Notes under the pieces: generated by a model
Databases searched by the model: none
Seen by the model: the letters and a program-made list of their open reading frames with translations, nothing else
Told to the model about the DNA's origin: nothing
Part shown: positions 26,452-34,155 of the stretch, piece after piece
How positions within the stretch are numbered: position 1 is the first letter of the stretch
Layout of the letters: each line of letters begins with the position of its first letter
Translations under genes and position numbers: made by a program
Assembly: GCA_934569045.1 (NCBI GenBank)
Contig: CAKTJX010000006.1
Span: 13,768 to 77,767, forward strand
Source of the DNA: an uncultured Oscillospiraceae bacterium
GTDB taxonomy: Bacteria; Bacillota; Clostridia; Oscillospirales; Oscillospiraceae
Direction of reading: 5' to 3'
DNA: 64,000 bases

Positions 26452-26781
26452 ATGAAAACGCTGAATGCAATTCTGAAGGTCCTGACTGCCCTGGCCACCA
26501 TTGCCAGCATTGTTTATCTCATTGCCGTCTATGGTGACAAGATCGTTGCCTGGGCAAAGCGTATCATCGGCTGCTGCCCCTGGGACGAGGGGATGGAAGA
26601 GGAAGAGGCCCCCGCTGCCACGGAAGAGGCTCCTGCTGCCGAGGCACCCGCTGAAGAGCCCGCTCCCGCCGCGGAAGCACCCGCCGAAGAGGCTCCTGCC
26701 GCTGAGGAAGTCCCTGCCGCCGAAGAGCCCGCTGCAGAGCCGGAAGAGCCCGTAGCCGATGAGGGTGACTTCGAGAGCTAA
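26452..26781 (+). CDS. Small membrane-anchored protein with Ala/Glu/Pro-rich tail
   Basis: 109 residues. One N-terminal hydrophobic helix (about residues 6-28) is followed by a short Cys-Cys-Pro segment. About 65 residues of degenerate EEAPAAEE-type repeats are almost devoid of hydrophobic residues and strongly acidic. Such tails are extended and may span cell wall or act as a spacer. GGAGGA precedes ATG 26452, and a strong promoter and terminator isolate it. The function is unknown; the composition resembles that of the adhesin N-terminus just downstream, though the codons differ. Confidence 0.65.
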   Translation: MKTLNAILKVLTALATIASIVYLIAVYGDKIVAWAKRIIGCCPWDEGMEEEEAPAATEEAPAAEAPAEEPAPAAEAPAEEAPAAEEVPAAEEPAAEPEEPVADEGDFES

Positions 26782-26807
26782 GAAGCTCTGAATCTGTTTT
26801 GAACATT

Positions 26808-26846
26808 CCCCCGCTTTCCTGCAAATGGAAAGCGGGGGTTCTTTTT
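26808..26846 (+). terminator. Rho-independent terminator
   Basis: CCCCCGCTTTCC / GGAAAGCGGGGG stem followed by TTCTTTTTTT. Confidence 0.95.
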
Positions 26847-27002
26847 TTGAAAAAATTTTGGAACGGAAGGAAATCACTCCCGGGGAAATGACGAATTTCG
26901 CAGCCATCCCGCCTTAGAATAGGGGCAGATCACAAGGGGCGAAGGTTCCAATTCAGCTTTGTGCCCCGGAAGGACAAAGCGGAAAGCGGGAGGGATTTTT
27001 CG

Positions 27003-29312
27003 ATGGATCGAAAGGGAAAAAGAAGGACACGAAGATGGATCGCGCTGCTCCTGTGCGGCCTGCTCCTGACGGCGGTGATGCCGGTATTTGCCGTGGGCCC
27101 GGAGGTGGGCATTACGGTGCAGGAGGCGGAAACGCCGGAGGGGGAGCCGATCCCGGAGGAGGAGCCAGCCCCGGAGGAGGAGCAGCCTTCGGAGGAAGAG
27201 CAGCCCCAGGAAGAGGAGCAGCCCCAGGAAGAGGAGCAGCCCCAGGAGGAAGAGCAGCCCCAGGAGGAGGAACAGCCCCAGGAAGAGGAACAGCCCCAGG
27301 AAGAGGAACAGCCCCAGGAAGAGGGGCAGCCCCGGGAAGAGGAGCAGCCCCAGGAAGAGAAGCAGCCCCAGGAAGAGAAGCAGCCCCAGGAAGAGGAGCA
27401 ACCCCCGGAGGAACAGCAACCCTCGGAAGAAGAGCAGACTCCGGAAGAAGAGGAGGAGACGGAAGGGGCCTTTGTCCATTTGGAGGGCTGTTCTGATGAC
27501 TGCCGGGAGGAAAGCTGCCTCTGTGCCTGCCATCAGGAGTTGGCCTTGGAAAATACGCCGGAGGCGCAGACGCTTTACGAAAAGCTGATGCAGACCCAAA
27601 GCTGCGAGGAGCTGCTGCTTCTGCTTCAGGCGGAGGAAAACGCCCGGGCGGCTTCGGAGCTGACCCTTTCCGAATTGGAGTCCGTCCAGGCCCATGCGCT
27701 GGCGTTGGAGGACGACGGCTTCCGGGCGGATGTGCTGGAAATCCTGGATATGCTGCTGGCCCTTGCCAGCGGACAGGCAGGGCAGGACATCGCGGTTCAG
27801 GCGACGACGGCAACCATCCACAACGTGCTTCAGAACGTCATTGTTGCCTATGCCCACAGAACCGCCTCGGACAGTGCGTGGACCTGGGAGGGGCCCTATA
27901 CCCAAGACTTTGACGTGACCTATTCCTACAGCAGCGGACCGTCAGAAGAATTCTATGTGTACTTCGTCAAGCCTGCGGCAAACAGCCTGCTTACCCAATT
28001 TACCGTTTACAACACATCAACGGGCGGGACCAGCTACGACCTCTATTCCATTGACAGTCCTTCGTCCAATATCAGCCAGAATTACCCGGACTTTGACAGC
28101 CTGATCACCCAGGCCAAGGCGGCGGGGTATCTGGGGTTTGATGGCTACCGAGGCAGCGCCGCGGGGAATGTGACCCTGAACCAGTACTTTACGGCCAAGC
28201 GGCCCGCACTGCTGCTCAACGCCAAGGCGGACCCCAGCACGGATGTAAAGCCCGGCGACAAGGTGACCTTTACAGTGACCCTGACCCCGGAGCGGCTGGA
28301 GGAAAGTACCGTTCAGGATTTCCAGGTCACCAGCCTGACCGTCAACGGCCAGACCTATGAGGACGTAACGCTGACGGACAACGGCGACGGTACATACACG
28401 GCGGTGGTGGACTACACCGCCACGACGGCGGACTGGACCACGGGGGACATCACCCTGAACGTCAGCGCCGATATCACCTATGCGTATGTGCTGCATGTGA
28501 AGGACAGAAATAACAATCAATCCGAGATTCCCACAACATCGAAGGTTACCAATACCGGAACGGTGACCGTATCGCTGGCATCGGACTATGGCGTGGGCTA
28601 CCATCTGTACTACGATGCCCCCAACGGGGTTCAGCCTCCGGACAGCATCCCGGCGGCCCCTATGGACCCGGAGCGGTACTTTGAGGGGGCGGTGGTGACC
28701 GTTCTGGACTACAGCCGGGAGCCTGTAGAGGACCCGGCAAACGGCGGGCGATGGGTTTTCGACGGCTGGTATCGGGAGGCGGAGGGCCCCCACGATGCTG
28801 GGGACACCATCCCTATGCCCAGGGGCGGCATGCTGCTGGTAGGCACCTGGAAATTTGAAAAGACCCCCACCGCCACCGTCACTGTCCGCAAGGAGGTGAC
28901 CGGAAACATGGGGGACAAAAACCGGGAATTCTCCTTCCGGATCACCGGAAATACCTGGAAGGAGCAGACGGAGGAGGACCAGGCCTTCACCCTGAAGCAT
29001 GGCCAGGAGCGGGTGGTCACCGCCAACATCGGTGACGAGCTCACCATTGTGGAGGACTGCGGTAGCTATGAAGCGTCCTATACGGTGCTGCTGGGCGAGG
29101 AAATTCAGGAGCAGGGCAGGGGAAGCAGCCTGACCTATTTGGTCACGTCAGAGGCCGGGCAGGGGATCGTCTTCCAAAACTGCAAGGATGCGGTCCCGGA
29201 TATGGGCATTTCCCTGGACACCCTGCCCTATGGGATGACCCTGGGCGCTTCCGCCCTGGGGCTGCTGGCCCTGCCGGGACGTAAGAAGAGAGACAGGAGG
29301 AACGAGCCTTGA
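27003..29312 (+). CDS. Sortase-pilus adhesin / tip protein (Cpa-like position)
   Basis: About 769 residues and the first gene of the pilus operon. ATG 27003 follows GGAGGG. A basic start and signal peptide (LLLCGLLLTAVMPVFA) lead to 18 bp-periodic Pro-Gln-Glu repeats, then a six-cysteine cluster near CSDDCREESCLCACHQ and helical and beta-rich regions. A C-terminal Cna-B/DUF7601-like domain (TVTVRKEVTGNMGDKNREF) comes last. The wall-sorting tail reads DMGISLDTLPY, a hydrophobic helix, then RKKRDRR; it lacks LPXTG. By position it corresponds to streptococcal Cpa, the tip adhesin. I saw no clear thioester domain. Confidence 0.75.
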   Translation: MDRKGKRRTRRWIALLLCGLLLTAVMPVFAVGPEVGITVQEAETPEGEPIPEEEPAPEEEQPSEEEQPQEEEQPQEEEQPQEEEQPQEEEQPQEEEQPQEEEQPQEEGQPREEEQPQEEKQPQEEKQPQEEEQPPEEQQPSEEEQTPEEEEETEGAFVHLEGCSDDCREESCLCACHQELALENTPEAQTLYEKLMQTQSCEELLLLLQAEENARAASELTLSELESVQAHALALEDDGFRADVLEILDMLLALASGQAGQDIAVQATTATIHNVLQNVIVAYAHRTASDSAWTWEGPYTQDFDVTYSYSSGPSEEFYVYFVKPAANSLLTQFTVYNTSTGGTSYDLYSIDSPSSNISQNYPDFDSLITQAKAAGYLGFDGYRGSAAGNVTLNQYFTAKRPALLLNAKADPSTDVKPGDKVTFTVTLTPERLEESTVQDFQVTSLTVNGQTYEDVTLTDNGDGTYTAVVDYTATTADWTTGDITLNVSADITYAYVLHVKDRNNNQSEIPTTSKVTNTGTVTVSLASDYGVGYHLYYDAPNGVQPPDSIPAAPMDPERYFEGAVVTVLDYSREPVEDPANGGRWVFDGWYREAEGPHDAGDTIPMPRGGMLLVGTWKFEKTPTATVTVRKEVTGNMGDKNREFSFRITGNTWKEQTEEDQAFTLKHGQERVVTANIGDELTIVEDCGSYEASYTVLLGEEIQEQGRGSSLTYLVTSEAGQGIVFQNCKDAVPDMGISLDTLPYGMTLGASALGLLALPGRKKRDRRNEP
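27183..27440 (+). repeat. Coding tandem repeat, 18 bp unit (PQEEEQ)
   Basis: About 14 imperfect copies of CAGCCCCAGGAAGAGGAG encode a Pro-Gln-Glu spacer in the adhesin. Copies vary mainly between GAA and GAG, so the array is protein-selected and could expand or contract by slippage in 18 bp steps without frameshift. Confidence 0.85.
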
Positions 29313-29548
29313 CAAAAGGAGAGGAATGGACGCTGCTTTCCGAGCAGCGGGCCCTAAACGACTGGCTGAAAACCGTCCGGTTCCGCAAAAAGCTCTTCGG
29401 CGGCGTGGCGGAGGAGGACCTGTGGAAAAAGCTCCAGGAGCTGAACGGCCTCTATGAGGCGGCGCTTCGCTCTGAGAGGACCCGGTATGAGGTGCTGCTG
29501 GAAAAGAACAGAAACGGGGGCGCGGCCGATGGGCAGGACAACGGATAA
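29309..29548 (+). CDS. Small charged protein in the pilus operon
   Basis: 79 residues starting at TTG 29309, which overlaps the adhesin stop and has CAGGAGG eight bases upstream. It is cytoplasmic by composition, helical, with KTVRFRKKLFGGVAEEDLWKKLQELNGLYEAALRSERTRYEVLLEKN suggesting a short coiled coil. Its end overlaps the SipA-like gene by 20 bases. I do not recognise a family. Tight coupling to both neighbours implies a role in pilus assembly or its expression. Confidence 0.6.
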   Translation: MTKGEEWTLLSEQRALNDWLKTVRFRKKLFGGVAEEDLWKKLQELNGLYEAALRSERTRYEVLLEKNRNGGAADGQDNG

Positions 29549-30071
29549 TCCGGCAAAGATCATTGCCCGCCGCCGTGCGAGGCTTTGGGATCGGCAGGCC
29601 TGGGGAAGCCTCTTAGCGCGGGTGCTGCTGTTTGGCGGGGTGGTCTGGGTGCTGCTGACCCAGGTTTTCCTGGTGACCCAGGTCCGGGGCAACGATATGT
29701 TTCCGGCGCTGAAGGACGGGGATCTGGTGATCGCCTTCCGGCTCCAGCAGCGGTACTCCCAGAACGATGTGGTGGTTTACACGGCGGGGGGCGAGACCCG
29801 CCTGGGCCGTGTGGCGGCGGCAGGGGGTGACGCGGTGGACCTGGGGGACACCGGGATGCTGCTGGTAAACGGAACCAACCAGGCGGGGGAAATACTCTAC
29901 CCCACCTACGCAAAGGAAGCCCTGTCCTACCCCTACGCGGTGCCGGAGGGCACGGTGTTCCTTCTGGCGGATCACCGGACCCAGGGGGAGGACAGCCGGG
30001 ACGTTGGCCCCGTCTCTGTGGAAAACCTGTCAGGAAAGGTCATCACCATCCTGCGCAGGCGGGACGTTTGA
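29529..30071 (+). CDS. sipA: SipA-like inactive signal peptidase I homologue (pilus assembly)
   Basis: 180 residues with the signal peptidase I layout. There is a basic N-terminus, one membrane helix (about 31-50), box B as VRGNDMFPALKDGD, box D as RLGRVAAAGGDAVD and box E as ADHRTQGEDSRDVG. The catalytic Ser position is Asp56 and the catalytic Lys position is Gly93, so peptidase activity should be absent. Streptococcus pyogenes SipA, needed for FCT-3 pilus polymerisation, has the same two replacements (recalled as Asp48 and Gly85, the same 37-residue spacing). It lies between adhesin and major pilin genes, as in FCT-3 islands. The start at ATG 29529 overlaps the previous gene. Confidence 0.85.
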   Translation: MGRTTDNPAKIIARRRARLWDRQAWGSLLARVLLFGGVVWVLLTQVFLVTQVRGNDMFPALKDGDLVIAFRLQQRYSQNDVVVYTAGGETRLGRVAAAGGDAVDLGDTGMLLVNGTNQAGEILYPTYAKEALSYPYAVPEGTVFLLADHRTQGEDSRDVGPVSVENLSGKVITILRRRDV

Positions 30072-30134
30072 ATCGGTGCTGTGGCCCATGGGCCATGACA
30101 TACATTTTTGGTGAATTTTAGGAGGTCAACCCAC

Positions 30135-31148
30135 ATGAGAAAGCTTTGTTCCATCGTTCTTGCACTGGCGCTGACACTGAGTGTAAGCGCCATGGCCTTC
30201 GCGGAGGAGGCAGGCGGAAATCAAGAAATCGTGCCCAGCAACTATGAGGATATGGAGACAGTTACCCTGACCAAGACGTATCAACTGGCGAATGCCGGCA
30301 CCGAGAGTCCTGCGGAAACCTTTACCTTCTCGGCGCTGAAATGCACAGAAGTGAAGGACGCGGCGGATGGCGTAACCACCGCCAATGCCCCGGTGCCCAC
30401 CATTGCCAGTGTCACCTATACAAAGGGCGAGGCAGGCTCCGACACGGCGACGAAGCCCGCCGTTATTACACTGCCGGATTACGATTCCGTGGGCATCTAT
30501 ACCTATAAATTCTTGGAAAATGACAACCACACGGCAGGCGTTACCTACCGCACGGACGACATGTACCTGGTGGTTACGGTCATTGAGCAGGACGGCAAAG
30601 TCCGAGTGGCAGCGCTCCACACGGAAAACGGAGACGGGGATAAGTCTGCCGACTTTGACAATACCTATTCCGCCGGTTCTCTTTCCGTCACCAAGCAGGT
30701 AACGGGCTTGCTGGGCGACAAGAATAAGGAATTCGATGTCACTGTTACCTTTACCGCCCCTGCCGGGGAAAAGGTCAACAGCGATATCTACTACACCATG
30801 GGCGGCGCGGACCATACGATCAGCGGAGGCGACTGGACTACTCAGACCGTTAGGATCACCCTGAAGCACGGCGATACCATCAAGTTCACGAATATTCCTT
30901 ACCAGGTTACTTATACCGTTACAGAAGACGACTACACCAGCCAGGGCTACAGAGAAGCCCAATATACCTTTGGTGATGCAGACAAGACCATTGATAGCCC
31001 GGAGGACACCGTGACCATCACCAACCAGAAGGACGGCATCGTGGATATGGGTGTCACCGTTGACAGCCTGCCCTATGTGCTGCTGCTGGTTATGGTCTGC
31101 GGCGGAATGTTCCTGCTGTTTACCAAGAAGCGGATGATTCAGGACTAA
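30135..31148 (+). CDS. Major pilin, Spy0128/FctA-like with isopeptide domains
   Basis: 337 residues; ATG 30135 follows AGGAGG. The signal peptide ends near AMAFAEE. Two immunoglobulin-like isopeptide domains are visible. The first runs from TLTKTYQL (Lys) through YKFLENDN (Glu) to FDNTYSAG (Asn). The second, SLSVTKQVTGLLGDKNKEF to TVTITNQKDG, again has Lys and Asn at the ends. Such spontaneous Lys-Asn bonds stabilise pilus shafts. The C-terminus has a DMGVTVDSLPY sorting motif, a hydrophobic helix and KKR. A strong hairpin follows the gene. Confidence 0.85.
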   Translation: MRKLCSIVLALALTLSVSAMAFAEEAGGNQEIVPSNYEDMETVTLTKTYQLANAGTESPAETFTFSALKCTEVKDAADGVTTANAPVPTIASVTYTKGEAGSDTATKPAVITLPDYDSVGIYTYKFLENDNHTAGVTYRTDDMYLVVTVIEQDGKVRVAALHTENGDGDKSADFDNTYSAGSLSVTKQVTGLLGDKNKEFDVTVTFTAPAGEKVNSDIYYTMGGADHTISGGDWTTQTVRITLKHGDTIKFTNIPYQVTYTVTEDDYTSQGYREAQYTFGDADKTIDSPEDTVTITNQKDGIVDMGVTVDSLPYVLLLVMVCGGMFLLFTKKRMIQD

Positions 31149-31163
31149 GAGAACCCAAAGTTT

Positions 31164-31189
31164 GGAGCTGCCGCAAATGCGGCAGCTCC
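31164..31189 (+). terminator. Intercistronic hairpin after the major pilin gene
   Basis: GGAGCTGCCGC / GCGGCAGCTCC, an 11 bp perfect stem with an AAAT loop and no T run. It could slow RNA decay from the 3' end or partly terminate, raising pilin mRNA over sortase mRNA. The rest of the 150 bp gap has short GATGAAATC and CCGG repeats. Confidence 0.6.
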
Positions 31190-31301
31190 GGTGAAATCCA
31201 GCCAAAGGCCGGATGAAATCTTTCTTACGACAGGTGAAATCCGGTCTTTGACCGGACGAAATCATCCGTTTGGATGGTCAAAGAGAGGAGGCCGGACATA
31301 A

Positions 31302-32051
31302 ATGGCTAAGGGAATCTGGAATCTGGCGAACGCCCTGGTGAATCTGCTGCTGTTCCTGATCCTGGGAACGGCGGGGCTGTATGCCGGATTTGCCCTGTGG
31401 GACAACAACCGGATTTACACCGCAGCTATGGACGTGCAGGCGGACATGATCCGCTATAAGCCAACGCTGGAGGAAAGCGGCGGCGCTTCCTTCCGGGAGC
31501 TTTTGGGCATCAACCCGGATATCTGCGGCTGGATCACCCTGGAGGGGACGAAAATCGATTATCCCGTGCTGCAGGGCAGCAGCAATCTGACCTATATCAA
31601 TCAGGATGTCCACGGCAATTTCGCGCTGGCCGGAAGCATCTTTCTGGACACACGGAACAGACGTGACTTTTTGGATGTGTATTCTCTGCTGTATGGCCAT
31701 CACATGGAAAACAGCGGAATGTTCGGGGACCTGGACCTGTATAAGGACCTGGAATTTTTTGAGACCCACTCCACGGGAAACCTGCTGCTGCCGGAGGGGG
31801 GCTATGAACTGGAAATTTTTGCCTGTCTGCTGACAGACGCGGGAGAGGAGCACATCTTCGACCCGGAGCGGTGGCAGGCTGATATAGAGGCCCCCCTTTC
31901 CTTTGTGGAGAGCCGGGCCATGCACCTGCGGAAGGAAACTCTGGACAGTCTGAGGCAGTCAGAGCGCCCCAAAATTCTGGCGCTGTCCACCTGCGCCTCG
32001 GAATTTACGGATGCAAGAACCGTGGTTCTGGCGGTCATGGTGGGGGAATAG
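31302..32051 (+). CDS. Class B sortase (pilus polymerase, SrtC2-like position)
   Basis: 249 residues, one N-terminal membrane helix and an extracytoplasmic sortase fold. The catalytic His is in LLYGHHMENSGMFGDL, the Cys in ILALSTCASEF and the Arg in TDARTVV. The YGHxM and LSTC forms and the long N-terminal helix are class B features. It lies directly after the major pilin, the place of the class B pilus polymerase in FCT-3 islands. It probably cuts the DMG-type sorting motif and links pilins through Lys. GAGGAGG lies upstream of the ATG. Confidence 0.88.
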   Translation: MAKGIWNLANALVNLLLFLILGTAGLYAGFALWDNNRIYTAAMDVQADMIRYKPTLEESGGASFRELLGINPDICGWITLEGTKIDYPVLQGSSNLTYINQDVHGNFALAGSIFLDTRNRRDFLDVYSLLYGHHMENSGMFGDLDLYKDLEFFETHSTGNLLLPEGGYELEIFACLLTDAGEEHIFDPERWQADIEAPLSFVESRAMHLRKETLDSLRQSERPKILALSTCASEFTDARTVVLAVMVGE

Positions 32052-32063
32052 GAGGAGTGCAAG

Positions 32064-32693
32064 ATGAAAAAATGGTTCACTAGGATACGCGCGCTGGCGG
32101 CGGCAGCGGTGTGCATGGCGGCAATGGTTCTGCCTGCCTTTGCCGCGGGGGAGCCCGGTGTCTCCGTGCCGGTGAAGGTTTCCCTGTCTGGGACCCTTCC
32201 GGCCCGGTCCGAGAGCTTCCGGTTCCTTTTGAAGGCTGATGATCCGGCATCCCCCATGCCCCGGGGGGCGGAGAATGGGGAATATACCCTGACCGTCACC
32301 GGGGCGGGAACGAAACGCTTCCCCTCAGCCTATTTTACCCGGGAGGGGGTCTATACCTACACCGTCTCCCAGGTAAGAGGCACGAATCAGAACTGCACCT
32401 ATGACGATTCCGTTTACACCCTTGTGGTGACGGCGGAAAAGACGCTCCAGGGCGGTCTGGAGGTTTCCGTGGCCCTGCACCAGGGGGAGAACGGGGAGAA
32501 GGTGAACACCGCGGCCTTTGAAAATACCTACAAGAGCACAACGGCGGGGACGACCACCGGCGGAAAAACCGCCTCCGCCGCCAACGGTCCCAAAACCGGT
32601 GACGAATCCACGCCTTTGCTCTACGCCCTGCTGACCATCGGGAGCCTGGGTGTTTTGGGCATGCTGTTTCTGACCCGCAGACGGACGAGATGA
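32064..32693 (+). CDS. Minor/basal pilin, FctB-like, with GPKTG wall-sorting signal
   Basis: 209 residues. A signal peptide (AVCMAAMVLPAFA) is followed by one Spy0128-like isopeptide domain (from VSVPVKVSLSGTLP to AAFENTYKS) and a Thr/Gly-rich linker. The sorting signal is GPKTGDESTP, then a hydrophobic helix and RRRTR. GPKTG resembles the (S/P)PXTG and NPKTG motifs of class B sortases and differs from the DMG motif of the other two pilus proteins. It is therefore the likely basal subunit anchored to peptidoglycan. It starts 12 bases after the sortase stop. Confidence 0.8.
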   Translation: MKKWFTRIRALAAAAVCMAAMVLPAFAAGEPGVSVPVKVSLSGTLPARSESFRFLLKADDPASPMPRGAENGEYTLTVTGAGTKRFPSAYFTREGVYTYTVSQVRGTNQNCTYDDSVYTLVVTAEKTLQGGLEVSVALHQGENGEKVNTAAFENTYKSTTAGTTTGGKTASAANGPKTGDESTPLLYALLTIGSLGVLGMLFLTRRRTR

Positions 32694-32721
32694 TCTGGTA
32701 TCAGAAAGAGAGGAGAACACT

Positions 32722-33498
32722 GTGCGAAAGCTTCTGCGCTGCCTGCTGGCACTGGCAGCCCTGGGGGTGCTGGCCATTTCGGCGGCAAAGCTGACGGCCT
32801 ATCTGTCCCAGGGCTGGAGCGCCGCCCGGGTCCAGCAGACGATTCTGGAGCAGGCAGTCCGGCAGGCAGAGACGGCAGCGCCACCGCCTGCCCCGGATGC
32901 CCAGGCGGAGCCAGACCCGCCCCTGGAGCCCGCCCCCATCACGGTGGACTTTGCGGCGCTGAAAAAAATCAATTCGGATGTGGCGGGCTGGCTCTACTGC
33001 CAGGACACCCCCATTGACCTGCCCATTGTGGCCTGCGCGGACAATGAGACCTACCTGCACCATATCTTCGACGGCACCCCCAACAATACCGGCACCCTCT
33101 TTGTCGACTGCCGGAACGCCGGAGATTTTTCGGATGCTATCACCGTGGTCTACGGGCACAATATGAAAAACGGAACCATGTTCGGCACCCTGACGAAGTA
33201 CAAAAATCAGGACTATTACGATGCCCACCCGGTGCTCTGGCTCCTGACCCCCGGCGGAAACTTCCAGATTCTTCCGGTGGCGGGCTGCGTGGTGCCAGCC
33301 GATTCGGCGTTCTACGCCATCGGCCACACCGGCAAAGCCGCCTGCGCCCTGGTGCGCCAGGCCATGGCGGACTCCACCTTTGCGGCCCCGGAGGAAATTG
33401 CCGAAGGGGACCGCTTTTTGGTGCTCTCCACCTGCTCCTATGAATTCGAGAACGCGCGGTTTCTGCTCATCGGCAGGATGGTCCGGGCCGCGCCTTGA
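32722..33498 (+). CDS. Second class B sortase (likely wall-anchoring)
   Basis: 258 residues starting at GTG 32722 after GAGAGGAG. It has one membrane helix, a Pro-rich linker and a sortase domain with the His in VVYGHNMKNGTMFGTL, the Cys in VLSTCSYEF and the Arg in ENARFLLIGRM. It directly follows the GPKTG-bearing minor pilin, so I infer it attaches that subunit to the cell wall while the first sortase polymerises the shaft. It is the last gene of the pilus operon. Confidence 0.88.
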   Translation: MRKLLRCLLALAALGVLAISAAKLTAYLSQGWSAARVQQTILEQAVRQAETAAPPPAPDAQAEPDPPLEPAPITVDFAALKKINSDVAGWLYCQDTPIDLPIVACADNETYLHHIFDGTPNNTGTLFVDCRNAGDFSDAITVVYGHNMKNGTMFGTLTKYKNQDYYDAHPVLWLLTPGGNFQILPVAGCVVPADSAFYAIGHTGKAACALVRQAMADSTFAAPEEIAEGDRFLVLSTCSYEFENARFLLIGRMVRAAP

Positions 33499-33523
33499 CT
33501 TACCTTATGAATTCCATTATAAT
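33495..33523 (+). promoter_or_regulatory. Promoter of the nitroreductase gene
   Basis: TTGACT and TATAAT are 17 bases apart. The -35 box overlaps the end of the sortase gene. Confidence 0.85.
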
Positions 33524-33589
33524 TATATAAAAATTTACACTTTGAAGGGGCGGATATCAGACGCCTCAAAAACCAAAGGAGAGAAAACC

Positions 33590-34102
33590 ATGGAATTTAC
33601 GCAAGTCATTCAGGCCCGATACTCCTGCAAGCGCTTCGGGTCCCGGGCGCTGGAAGAAGAGAAGCTGGCCCAGATCCTGGAAGCCGGCCGCGCGGCGCCA
33701 ACGGCAAAGAACTTGCAGGAGCAGCGAATCTATGTGGTCCGTTCCGAGGCGGGCCTGCAAAAGATCGACAGCGTGACCCCATGCCGTTATGGCGCGCCGG
33801 TCTGCGTTGTGGTGGCCTTTGACCGGAACCGTGTGTTCACCTATCCCGGCGAAAAGCGGGACTCCGGCATTGAGGATGCCACTATTGTGGCAACCCATAT
33901 GCTATTGGCGGCGGCCAACGCCGGTGTGGACAGCTGCTGGATCAACTTCTTCGACCCGGACAAGCTGGCAGAAGCTTTGAGCCTGCCGGAAAACGAGGAA
34001 GTCCTGATGATCCTGGACCTGGGCTACGCTGCGGAGGGGGCGGGCCCCCTGGCAAACCACACCTCCCGCAAGGCTCTGTCAGAGACGGTGGCCTATCTGT
34101 AA
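33590..34102 (+). CDS. Nitroreductase-family FMN oxidoreductase
   Basis: 170 residues. The N-terminal MEFTQVIQARYSCKRFGSRALEEEKL is the conserved start of small nitroreductases (R-S-x-R-x-F type FMN phosphate contacts). It continues with AGRAAPTAKNLQEQ and the ends DLGYAAEGAG and SRKALSETV. It should be a cytoplasmic FMN-dependent NAD(P)H oxidoreductase; the substrate is unknown. ATG 33590 follows AAAGGAGAG. It has its own promoter and shares a terminator with the convergent prepilin gene. Confidence 0.88.
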   Translation: MEFTQVIQARYSCKRFGSRALEEEKLAQILEAGRAAPTAKNLQEQRIYVVRSEAGLQKIDSVTPCRYGAPVCVVVAFDRNRVFTYPGEKRDSGIEDATIVATHMLLAAANAGVDSCWINFFDPDKLAEALSLPENEEVLMILDLGYAAEGAGPLANHTSRKALSETVAYL

Positions 34103-34108
34103 ATGAAA

Positions 34109-34155
34109 AAATCAGGGCGGAAATTCGCGTTAGAACTTCCGTCCTGATTTTTTTA
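34109..34155. terminator. Bidirectional terminator
   Basis: ATCAGGGCGGAA and TTCCGTCCTGAT form the stem, flanked by A and T runs, between convergent genes. Confidence 0.85.

Noticed and set aside
27183..27440. Regular 18 bp repeats considered as a CRISPR array
   Set aside because: There are no spacers. The units are contiguous, in frame, and code for Pro-Gln-Glu repeats inside the adhesin.
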